DNA of 12,360 bases from contig JACMIV010000120.1 of NCBI GenBank assembly GCA_014380965.1, positions 1 to 12,360 on the forward strand, in the 5' to 3' direction. Below are positions 1 to 5,973 of this stretch, in pieces. This stretch comes from Rhizobiaceae bacterium. Its GTDB lineage: Bacteria; Pseudomonadota; Alphaproteobacteria; Rhizobiales; Rhizobiaceae. A program made the position numbers and the translations under genes. How positions within the stretch are numbered: position 1 is the stretch's first letter; each line of letters begins with the position of its first letter. The notes below the pieces were generated by a model. That model saw only the letters and a list, made by a program, of their open reading frames with translations, was not told the origin of the DNA and did not search any database.

Positions 1-787
1 CGATCGCGCCGAGGGCCGTTTCGATCAGAACCCGTCCGCCGTCGCGGCGGGCGATCCGGCCGGGAAGGAGGTTCGACTGGCCCATGAAGGTGGCGGAGAA
101 GACGGTCTTCGGGGCGAGGTAGATCGCCTGCGGCGGGCCCATGTCCTCGATCCGGCCGCGGTTCATCACGACGATCGTGTCGGCGATGGCCATCGCTTCC
201 TCCTGGTCGTGCGTGACGTGGACGAAGGTCGCGCCGATCTTCTTCCGTATCGCGATCAGCTCCTCCTGCATCTGGCGGCGGAGCTTCAGGTCGAGGGCGC
301 CGAGCGGCTCGTCGAGGAGGAGGACGCTCGGCTCGACCGCGAGCGCCCGCGCCAGGGCCACACGTTGCTTCTGACCGCCGGAGAGCTCATGCGGCTTTCG
401 CCCGCCGGCGGCGCTCAGGCCCACGAGGTCGAGCATCGCCTGCGTCCGCTCGCGGCGGGGCCCCGCGCGCATGCCGTTCATCCGGAGGCCGAAGCCGACG
501 TTGCCGGCAATCGTCATATGCGGAAACAGCGCGTAGTCCTGGAAGACGGTCGCGGTCGGGCGCCTGGCCGGCGGCACGTTTGCGACGTCCCTGCCGCCGA
601 TCAGGACCTCTCCCGTCTCGACGGACAGGAAGCCGCCGAGCAGCGACAAAAGCGTCGTCTTGCCCGAGCCGGAGGGACCGAGCAGCACGGTGAAGCTCTC
701 GCCGGGGATGGCCAGCGAGACGTCGTCGAGCGCCTTGGCGCCGCCGAAACTGTGGCTGAGGTTCCGCACGTCCAGGCTGTTCGTCAT
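1..787 (-). CDS. ABC transporter ATP-binding protein (PotA family), 3' end beyond window
   Basis: This is the cytoplasmic ATPase that powers the importer encoded by the three genes upstream of it. The 262 visible codons hold a complete nucleotide-binding domain: Walker A GPSGSGKTT from residue 37, Q-loop glutamine at Q83 (FQDYALFPH), signature LSGGQKQR at 135-142, Walker B VLLLDE at 155-160 with D-loop GALD following, and the H-loop histidine at H193 (VTHDQEEA). The sequence past residue 240 (MGQSNLLPGRI) begins the C-terminal regulatory (TOBE-type) region typical of PotA/UgpC-like ATPases. Family members are usually 350-370 residues, so roughly 100 residues lie off the left edge. The ATG (785-787) overlaps the TGA of the permease gene as ATGA, implying translational coupling. 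The substrate follows the binding protein and is not certain to be a polyamine. Confidence 0.95.
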   Translation of the reverse strand, partial: MTNSLDVRNLSHSFGGAKALDDVSLAIPGESFTVLLGPSGSGKTTLLSLLGGFLSVETGEVLIGGRDVANVPPARRPTATVFQDYALFPHMTIAGNVGFGLRMNGMRAGPRRERTQAMLDLVGLSAAGGRKPHELSGGQKQRVALARALAVEPSVLLLDEPLGALDLKLRRQMQEELIAIRKKIGATFVHVTHDQEEAMAIADTIVVMNRGRIEDMGPPQAIYLAPKTVFSATFMGQSNLLPGRIARRDGGRVLIETALGAI

Positions 788-1587
788 GAAGGTCTCGCCT
801 TCCGTCGCCCGAAGACGGCGACTTCGAGGAAGAGAACGAGCGAGGCGGACACCGCGAAGACGATGGAGCCGACCGCGTTGGTCTTCGGGTTGAGGCCCGA
901 GCGCAGGAGGTTCCAGATCTCGACCGGCAGCGTCACGTCGAAACGGGTGAGCAGGAAGGCGATCACGAACTCGTCCCAGGAGAAGGTCATGGCGAGGAAG
1001 AAGCTCGCGAAGATCGCCGGCCAGACCATCGGCGCGGTGATGAGGAGGAGCACCTGCCACTCCCGCGCCCCGAGATCGCGCGCCGAGCGCTCGATGTTCG
1101 CCTGATCGTCGGTGAGCTGGCTGAAGACGATGGCAAAGCAGAGCGGCATGTTGAGGACGACGTGGCCGATGCCGGTGGCCAGCAGCGACTTCGGAACGCC
1201 GATCGCGTTGAAGGCGATGAGAAGGCCCATGCCGATGATCAGCGTCGAGACCGTCAGCGGCGCCATCAGGAGCCCCGACATCCAACGCCCGCCCTTCGGC
1301 GCGTGGCGCGCGAGGCCATAGGCGGCGAGGAAGCCGAGGACGACCGAGAGAGCCGACGACAGGACGGCGACGACGAGGGAATTGGCGACAGCCTCGACCA
1401 GCCGCCCGTCCGAGACGATCGCCGAATACCATTTGAGGCTCGGCCCGTTGAAGGGTGGGATCGGAAAGCGGCCGGACTGGAACGAGAAGAGGACGAGCAC
1501 CGCGACGGGGAGGAAGATGAAGACGTAGATCGCCCCGCCATAGGAGGCGGCCAGCCACCGTGCGGGATGAAACCGCCGCGCGCTCAC
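784..1587 (-). CDS. ABC transporter permease, PotC-type inner-membrane subunit
   Basis: This is the second of two inner-membrane permeases of the binding-protein-dependent importer, 267 residues from a GTG start. It opens with a hydrophobic segment (about residues 14-38, GGAIYVFIFLPVAVLVLF) followed by several further membrane spans. It carries the EAA-type cytoplasmic loop that docks with the ATPase (ERSARDLGAREWQ, followed by the proline-containing ITAPMVWPAI). The later stretch FSWDEFVIAFLL is typical of PotC/YdcV-like permeases. I chose GTG at 1585-1587 because it overlaps the preceding permease's TGA in a GTGA junction and is the first start that does not run deep into that gene. The reading frame stays open for about 350 further codons upstream, but that part lies in the wrong frame of neighbouring genes and is an artefact of GC-rich codon use. 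Confidence 0.93.
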   Translation of the reverse strand: MSARRFHPARWLAASYGGAIYVFIFLPVAVLVLFSFQSGRFPIPPFNGPSLKWYSAIVSDGRLVEAVANSLVVAVLSSALSVVLGFLAAYGLARHAPKGGRWMSGLLMAPLTVSTLIIGMGLLIAFNAIGVPKSLLATGIGHVVLNMPLCFAIVFSQLTDDQANIERSARDLGAREWQVLLLITAPMVWPAIFASFFLAMTFSWDEFVIAFLLTRFDVTLPVEIWNLLRSGLNPKTNAVGSIVFAVSASLVLFLEVAVFGRRKARPS

Positions 1588-2441
1588 CGCGAGCGCTCCA
1601 GCCGCAGCCATCGGGCCGAAGCGACGTAGGCGATCGTGACGACGACCATCAGGATGATCGACAGAGCCGAGGCCGCGCCGAAATCCGCCCGGCGGCCGAC
1701 CTGCAGCATGATGAGTTGCGGCATCAGGAGTTCGTTGTTGCCGCCGAGGATCTGCGGCGTCACGAAGTCGCCGATGCAGAGGACGAAGGTGAGGAAGGCG
1801 CCGACGGCGACGCCCGGCACGGTGAGCGGAAGCGTCACATGGAGAAAGGTGCGGATCGGGCCTGCCCCGAGATCGGCGGCGGCCTTGCGGAAGTTCGGCG
1901 GAAGCTGCTTGAGATTGGCGTAGATCGTCAGCGTCGTCAGCATCACGAAGAAGTGGACGAAGCCGATGACGGTCGCCGTCCGCGTATTGGCGAGATCGAG
2001 CGGCACATCGACGAGGCCGGTCGCCATCAGGCTTTTGTTGACGACGCCGTTCGAGGCGAGGACCAGAAGCCACGCATAGGATCGGACGACATAGGACGTC
2101 CAGAACGGCAGGACGGCGAGGATCAGCGCCAGCCTCTGCCAGCGCTCCGGCACCATCTCGGCGAGGATGAAGGCGAAAGGATAGGCGAGGAGGATGCTGA
2201 CGACGGTGACGATGGCCGTCACCTCCAGCGAGTTCAGCATGGCTTCGAGATAAGGGCCGCGCTGGAAGAAGTCGGCATAGTGGACGAACGAAAATCCCCA
2301 CTCCGCGCCGGTCCTCTCGGTGAGGCTGACGGCGGCCATCACCAGGAAGGGCAGGACGAAGAAGAGCACCGTCCAGAGGAGCCCCGGCCCGAGGAGGACG
2401 AGCGCCGCCGTCCGTCCGCCGGAAGGAGAGGGTTTGGCCAC
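1584..2441 (-). CDS. ABC transporter permease, PotB-type inner-membrane subunit
   Basis: This is the first permease of the importer, about 285 residues. A hydrophobic N-terminal span (AALVLLGPGLLWTVLFFVLP) is followed by a periplasmic loop and further spans. The EAA-type loop is visible as RKAAADLGAGPIRTFLHV and continues TLPLTVPGV; its N-terminal KAAADLGA is close to the family consensus. The stretch FWTSYVVRSYAW is typical of PotB/PotH-like permeases. Pairing with the PotC-type gene makes a heterodimeric channel. The start is uncertain. GTG at 2439-2441 is my choice, 11 bases after the binding-protein stop. A CTG overlapping that stop (2454-2456) is the alternative and would add five residues. 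No strong ribosome-binding site precedes either, so coupling to the upstream gene is likely. The end overlaps the next permease by four bases. Confidence 0.91.
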   Translation of the reverse strand: MAKPSPSGGRTAALVLLGPGLLWTVLFFVLPFLVMAAVSLTERTGAEWGFSFVHYADFFQRGPYLEAMLNSLEVTAIVTVVSILLAYPFAFILAEMVPERWQRLALILAVLPFWTSYVVRSYAWLLVLASNGVVNKSLMATGLVDVPLDLANTRTATVIGFVHFFVMLTTLTIYANLKQLPPNFRKAAADLGAGPIRTFLHVTLPLTVPGVAVGAFLTFVLCIGDFVTPQILGGNNELLMPQLIMLQVGRRADFGAASALSIILMVVVTIAYVASARWLRLERSR

Positions 2442-2452
2442 GACCGTTACGT

Positions 2453-3517
2453 TCAGCGCTGCAGGAATTCCGTCCACACGTCCTGCATCTCCTTGTCGAG
2501 CTCGGCGGAGGGCGCGGGATAGAGCTGGGATTTGGCGATGTAGCTTGGCTGTTCGTCCCAGCGCAGCGCGGCCTTCTGCTGGTCGGTGAGGAATGCGCCC
2601 GCGGCCTTGTTTGCCGGCATCGCCCAGTAGCAAGAGGAGGTCGCAAGCTTCGCCTGCGCTTCCGGCGAGACGATGTACTTCACGAATTCCTTGGCGAGAT
2701 CCGGCTTCTTGGAGTCCTTGAAGACGCCGATCGACTGCGACCAACGCACGCCGCCCTGCGCCGGAAGCACCCAGTCGAGCGCCGGGTTCTCGGCGGCAAG
2801 GCCCGCCGTCACCCACTCGCCGCCGCCCATCAGGATGTCGACCTCGCCGGTGGCGAGCGCCGTCTGGCTGGAGACGACGTCGCCGACGAGCTTGGCGTTC
2901 TCCTTCACCTTGAAAAGCGTCTCCTTGATCTCGGCGAGATCGCTCGAGGAAAGGTCCGCCGTCGTCTTGCCGAGGCCCATCGCGACCATGCCTTCCACGG
3001 GCAGATAGTAGTCGTAGACGGCGATCCGGCCCTTGTACTTCTCGCCCCAAAGGACGGACATGTCGTTCATGTCGGCGGGGTCGACCTTGTCCTTGTTGAA
3101 GGAGACTGTGTTGTAGCCGTACTTCTCCGGCACCGCGTAGAGCGCGTTTCCACGTGAGTGCGCCTCCGGCATCTGGATGACGGGATCGACGTCGGTCATC
3201 GGGAACTCCGCCTTCGGCAGCGGCCCGAGGATGCCGGCGTCGATCGCGCGCGGCACGTCGATGCCGTCGATGACGAGCACGTCCCAGTCGCCCGGCTGCG
3301 ACTGTTCGATGATCGCAAGGCCCGCGCCGGTGCCCTCGTAGACCTTGAGGTTCACCTTCGCGTCGAACTGTTTCTCGAAGGGCTCGATGAGAGCGGGATC
3401 GGTGTGGTCGCACCAGACGAGCGCGTTCAGCTCTTCCGTCGCCGACGCCGAAGCCGTCATCCACACGGTGATGGCGGCGAGGGATGCGAAGCCCTTGAGC
3501 AGTCGAAGCGTCGTCAT
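2453..3517 (-). CDS. Periplasmic substrate-binding protein of ABC importer (PotD-like)
   Basis: This periplasmic solute receptor of 354 residues is the first gene of the ABC operon. It has a Sec signal peptide (hydrophobic core about residues 8-20, likely cleavage after ASASA near residue 26). The mature part matches the PotD/COG0687 layout: an early LNALVWCDH strand, then FEKQFDAKV, YEGTGAG and WDVLVIDG, then LYAVPEKYGYNTVSFN, and a late GGVRWSQSIGV. E. coli PotD has a W-x-D motif at that last position, where the Asp helps bind the polyamine amino group. Here it reads W259-S-Q261, so the acidic residue is absent and the ligand may not be spermidine or putrescine. The ATG at 3515-3517 has a good ribosome-binding site, GAGGAAA, eight bases upstream. 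It is divergent from the LysR gene, its likely regulator. Confidence 0.93.
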   Translation of the reverse strand: MTTLRLLKGFASLAAITVWMTASASATEELNALVWCDHTDPALIEPFEKQFDAKVNLKVYEGTGAGLAIIEQSQPGDWDVLVIDGIDVPRAIDAGILGPLPKAEFPMTDVDPVIQMPEAHSRGNALYAVPEKYGYNTVSFNKDKVDPADMNDMSVLWGEKYKGRIAVYDYYLPVEGMVAMGLGKTTADLSSSDLAEIKETLFKVKENAKLVGDVVSSQTALATGEVDILMGGGEWVTAGLAAENPALDWVLPAQGGVRWSQSIGVFKDSKKPDLAKEFVKYIVSPEAQAKLATSSCYWAMPANKAAGAFLTDQQKAALRWDEQPSYIAKSQLYPAPSAELDKEMQDVWTEFLQR

Positions 3518-3716
3518 CGGCTGGATTTCCTCGTTGAGTACCGGAGTATGGTGGACCGGCAGCGTTCCGTCCGGATACGACGATGAGCAGCATGCCTGAT
3601 TTTTATGCGATAGTGTGCAGTGCGAAATATTCCATCATTCAATCGCTGGCTCGCACCTTGAAAAATGACGAGTTTTCAATGATCACTTGGAGGGAGATCA
3701 AGGTGAAGGCTATCGC
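3518..3716. promoter_or_regulatory. Divergent regulatory region between the ABC operon and the lysR gene
   Basis: These 199 bases separate the binding-protein start from the LysR start and must hold promoters for both. The central part (about 3595-3685) is clearly richer in A+T than the surrounding genes, as expected for promoters. Visible structures are a perfect inverted repeat at 3658-3679, TGCGA pentamers at 3606-3610 and 3621-3625, its complement TCGCA at 3651-3655, and the palindrome TCGCATGCGA at 3713-3722 over the lysR start codon. CCGG also occurs at 3541, 3556 and 3571, an exact 15-base period, in the leader of the binding-protein gene. LysR regulators commonly act on such divergent regions, but I cannot assign a -35/-10 pair with confidence. 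Confidence 0.7.
3658..3679. promoter_or_regulatory. Perfect inverted repeat, candidate LysR operator
   Basis: TTGAAAA, an eight-base spacer and TTTTCAA form a perfect 7-bp-arm inverted repeat 37 bases upstream of the lysR start codon. It lies in the divergent region where a LysR protein would be expected to bind for autoregulation or to activate the ABC operon. The arms are one and a half helical turns apart (15 bases centre to centre), which suits a dimeric regulator. It is not a textbook T-N11-A box, and which protein binds it is inference. Confidence 0.45.
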
Positions 3717-4616
3717 ATGCGAATTTCCGGAAGTGACCTTCGTCTGCTGCAGGTCTTCGGCAGCGTCGTGCGCCACGGCGGCTTCGCGGCGGCCGAGCAT
3801 GAGCTGAACATCAGCCAGTCCACCATCTCCAATCACATGACGGCACTGGAGGAGCGCTTTGGCTTCGTGCTCTGCCAGCGCGGACGCGGCGGCTTTCGCC
3901 TGACCTCGAAGGGAGAGGCAGTCTTCGACGCCTCGGGGCGGCTCGACAAGGCGATGCAGGACTTTTCTGCCGACGTCGCCGCGCTCCGCGGCCAGATGCG
4001 GGGGGAACTGCGCGTCGGGATCGTAGACGCCATCGTCGACGATCCCGCCAATCACCTGCCACAGGCCATCGCCGATTTCGGCACGATTGCCGGCGAGGTG
4101 CAGGTGACCTTGATCCAGGAGCGGCCGCAGGACCTTCAGGCGAAGGTGCGCGAGGGCGTCTACGATTGCGGCATCGGCAGTTTCCCGACGCGGGTCGACG
4201 GGCTCGACTACGAGCGGCTCTATGTGGAGGAGCACGGCCTCTATTGCGGCAGCAAGCATCCGCTGTTTGCCGGCGGCGATGGTGTCGTCTCAGACGAGAC
4301 GCTCAGCGAGCAGCCTTTCGTCCATCGCGGCTACTGGCGCGAGGAAGGCGGATTTCGGCAGATTCCTTGGCGCGTCGAGGCGACGGTGTTCCAGATGGAG
4401 CCGCAACTCCTCCTCGTCCTGTCCGGCCGCTACATCGGATTCCTGCCACACCATTACGTTGCCTCGCGTGTCGCCGACGGGCAACTGCGCCGACTTTGCC
4501 CCGACCGCATCGGCTATGCCTGCGATTTCGAGCTCATCTCCGCCCGCACCCGTCGCAAGAGCGACATCGCGACCGGCTTCATGGAGAGTGTCAGAACGGC
4601 CTGGAAAACAGCGTGA
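3717..4616 (+). CDS. LysR-family transcriptional regulator
   Basis: This is a DNA-binding regulator of 299 residues, the usual length for the family. The N-terminal winged helix-turn-helix spans about residues 6-65 (LRLLQVFGSVVRHGGFAAAEHEL, then recognition helix SQSTISNHM at 33-41, then LEERFGFVLCQRGRGGFRLT). From about residue 95 the effector-binding domain begins (GELRVGIVD), with the later GRYIGFLPHHYVA strand typical of LysR proteins. I chose ATG 3717 because GAAGG lies seven bases upstream and the domain starts right after it. An in-frame TTG at 3687 would add ten unlikely residues. It is divergent from the ABC operon, so that operon is its most likely target, with the transported compound or a derivative as the possible effector. 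The effector cannot be read from the sequence. Confidence 0.93.
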   Translation: MRISGSDLRLLQVFGSVVRHGGFAAAEHELNISQSTISNHMTALEERFGFVLCQRGRGGFRLTSKGEAVFDASGRLDKAMQDFSADVAALRGQMRGELRVGIVDAIVDDPANHLPQAIADFGTIAGEVQVTLIQERPQDLQAKVREGVYDCGIGSFPTRVDGLDYERLYVEEHGLYCGSKHPLFAGGDGVVSDETLSEQPFVHRGYWREEGGFRQIPWRVEATVFQMEPQLLLVLSGRYIGFLPHHYVASRVADGQLRRLCPDRIGYACDFELISARTRRKSDIATGFMESVRTAWKTA

Positions 4617-5019
4617 TGTGCCGCACGCTCTCGGAACCTCCCTTCTGGTAAACGTGTCGGGACGCGATCTTGCCGAGGGCAAAGTCCCTACGGGCGACAA
4701 GGGCAGAGCCTGTCCTCGGGCTTGACCCGAGGGATCCCGACTGCGTCAGGGAAGCACTCGCCGTCCGAGGCGTCGACGGCTGCATCCCGTCCCGTGCGAA
4801 GCGAAAAGTGCCGATCCCGCACGACTTCGTTCTCTATCGCCAGCGCCACAAGTTAGAGATCATGTTCGGCAGGCAAGGACTGGGGGCGCATCACACCGAT
4901 ATGACCGATGCACCTACACCTTCTTATGGGAAATTTGCATCGTCGCCGCTGTCATCTTCTGGCTGTGATCAAGGAGTTCTGAGCCAAGAGGTATGCACGA
5001 TGCCACACAGGCCACGCTT
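4617..5019. other. Gene-free stretch between convergent lysR and gntR
   Basis: About 400 bases lie between the ends of the two convergent regulator genes. I see no convincing gene: the open frames here lack ribosome-binding sites and recognisable protein features, and one of them simply translates the palindrome below. The stretch holds a CCTCGGG/CCCGAGG palindrome (4714-4732), a second GCCGTC/GACGGC hairpin (4760-4780, nine-base loop), and an AGTTAGAGATCATGTT stretch around 4850-4866 that resembles degenerate intergenic repeats of rhizobia. No T-run follows either hairpin, so a classical intrinsic terminator for lysR or gntR is not evident. The A+T-richer end (about 4910-5035) holds nothing I can name. 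Confidence 0.7.
4714..4732. repeat. Small palindromic repeat (rhizobial type)
   Basis: CCTCGGG, the loop CTTGA, then CCCGAGG form a perfect 7-bp hairpin. This core, usually as cctcgggcttgacccgagg with near-identical flanks, is a familiar dispersed intergenic palindrome in Rhizobiales and some other alphaproteobacteria. Here it overlaps a GGGATCCC palindrome at 4731-4738 and is followed by a second hairpin at 4760-4780. It may fold in RNA at the end of the lysR transcript and moderate read-through or decay. The identity as a dispersed repeat is from memory; only one copy is visible in this window. Confidence 0.6.
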
Positions 5020-5745
5020 TCAAGAAAAATAGCCGGGATAGCTCAGCCTCAAAGCATCGACATCGGGAATGACGGCACCGAGATGGGCATCCATGGCGGC
5101 GTGGGCCACGGACGCTTCGCCGGCGACGATAGCGGCGCGGATGGCGCGGTGCTCGCCGATGACGTGCTCCATCCGGTTGATGGCCGGAAGCGTCAGGCGG
5201 CGGGCGCGATCGATCTGCAGCTTCACCTGGATGAGCAACCGCCAGATACCCGGATACCCTGCGATCTCGGCGATCTCTGCGTGGAAGTCTTCGTCAGCCT
5301 GATGAAAGCCGTTGATGTCGCCAAGCTGGCTCATCAGCATCTGTCGGCCGATCGTGGCATCGAGGCGCCTTGCCCGGTCCGGGGAGGTCGAGGCCGATGC
5401 CGCCTTCACAGTAACGCCTTCCAACGCCTTGCGCACCAGCACCGCCTCGGGAATCGCATTGACCGCGATCCGTGAGACGAAGGTGCCGGACTGCGGGAAG
5501 ATGTCGACGAGCCCTACCTCCGACAGACGCAACAAGGCCTCGCGCACCGGCGTCCGGCTGACGCCGAAGCGTTCGAGCAGCGCTTTTTCAGCCAAGGACG
5601 TACCGGGCGGCATGTCGAGGGAGATGATCTCCGCCAGAAGCGTGTCGTAGATCACGCTCGCGGACGTCGCCCGCCGACGCGGCATCGTTCCCAGCCGGTC
5701 GTGAGCCAGCATTCTTCGCGTCTTCGTCTCAAGGTCGGGGCTCAT
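5020..5745 (-). CDS. GntR-family regulator, FadR/FCD subfamily
   Basis: This probable repressor of the adjacent uronate operon has 241 residues. The N-terminal winged helix covers about residues 28-93, with the family signature LLERFGVSRTPVREALLRL at 56-74 and the wing GLVDIFPQSGTFVS. The C-terminal all-helical FCD domain (about 97-225) keeps the metal/ligand residues of the family: D151-x3-H155 (ADEDFH), H199 (GEHRAI) and H221 (MDAHL). FCD regulators such as ExuR and UxuR sense uronates or their catabolites, so the effector is probably a uronate-pathway intermediate. ATG 5743-5745 is preceded closely by AAGGTGA, whereas the internal ATGs at residues 12 and 21 have poorer sites. It is divergent from uxaC, and the shared 228-base region contains a candidate operator overlapping possible promoters of both genes. 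Confidence 0.93.
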   Translation of the reverse strand: MSPDLETKTRRMLAHDRLGTMPRRRATSASVIYDTLLAEIISLDMPPGTSLAEKALLERFGVSRTPVREALLRLSEVGLVDIFPQSGTFVSRIAVNAIPEAVLVRKALEGVTVKAASASTSPDRARRLDATIGRQMLMSQLGDINGFHQADEDFHAEIAEIAGYPGIWRLLIQVKLQIDRARRLTLPAINRMEHVIGEHRAIRAAIVAGEASVAHAAMDAHLGAVIPDVDALRLSYPGYFS

Positions 5746-5767
5746 ATCACCTTATCCGGTCGCGGCA

Positions 5768-5795
5768 TTGACATTCTAATATACCAGTTGATAGT
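5768..5795 (+). promoter_or_regulatory. Candidate sigma70-type promoter of the uronate operon
   Basis: A perfect -35 hexamer TTGACA (5768-5773) is followed after 16 bases by GATAGT (5790-5795), which matches four of six positions of TATAAT. It would start transcription near 5803 and leave a leader of about 170 bases before uxaC. On the opposite strand TATATT (5778-5783) could serve as a -10 for gntR, so the two promoters may overlap. No experimental start site is known to me; -10 elements are loose in this group. Confidence 0.5.
5776..5787. promoter_or_regulatory. Candidate GntR operator within promoter spacer
   Basis: CTAATATACCAG matches the E. coli ExuR/UxuR core TTGGTATACCAA at eight of twelve positions, including the whole right half TATACCA. 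It is an imperfect palindrome (CTnnTA/TAnnAG). It lies between the -35 and -10 of the candidate uxaC promoter and over a possible gntR -10. A repressor bound there would block both genes, giving operon control and autoregulation. Assignment to the neighbouring GntR protein is inference. Confidence 0.45.
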
Positions 5796-5973
5796 GCTTG
5801 CCTACAGCGGTCGCAGAAGCCGCAAAGAGGAACGAAGCCGTCGCTGCAACCGTGCGCATCGTGAACGGCCTGAAAGATATCGGCCACATCCACTGCAAGC
5901 CAGTCGCGTTCTAAAGAACCAGAGCGATGCAGATTTTAGGTGCGCGCGATTGAAACTGAGGGAGGAAACAGAA

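Noticed and set aside
209..1629. Several plus-strand open frames opposite the ABC transporter genes
   Set aside because: They lie antisense to complete ATPase and permease genes with all family motifs and have no features of their own.
4670..5032. Plus-strand frame of 120 codons in the gene-free stretch
   Set aside because: Part of it is just the translation of the palindromic repeat. It has no clear ribosome-binding site or domain, and its end runs over the gntR stop.
5802..5914. Short plus-strand frame ending in a GLKDIG-like peptide before TAA at 5912-5914
   Set aside because: It looked briefly like a gene remnant, but about 35 open codons are not unusual here, the start would be a weak TTG without a ribosome-binding site, and I recognise no family.
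5701..5973. N-terminal extension of the uxaC reading frame by 91 codons
   Set aside because: The extension is antisense to the gntR start and crosses the divergent promoter region. The ATG at 5974 has a good ribosome-binding site and gives the family length.
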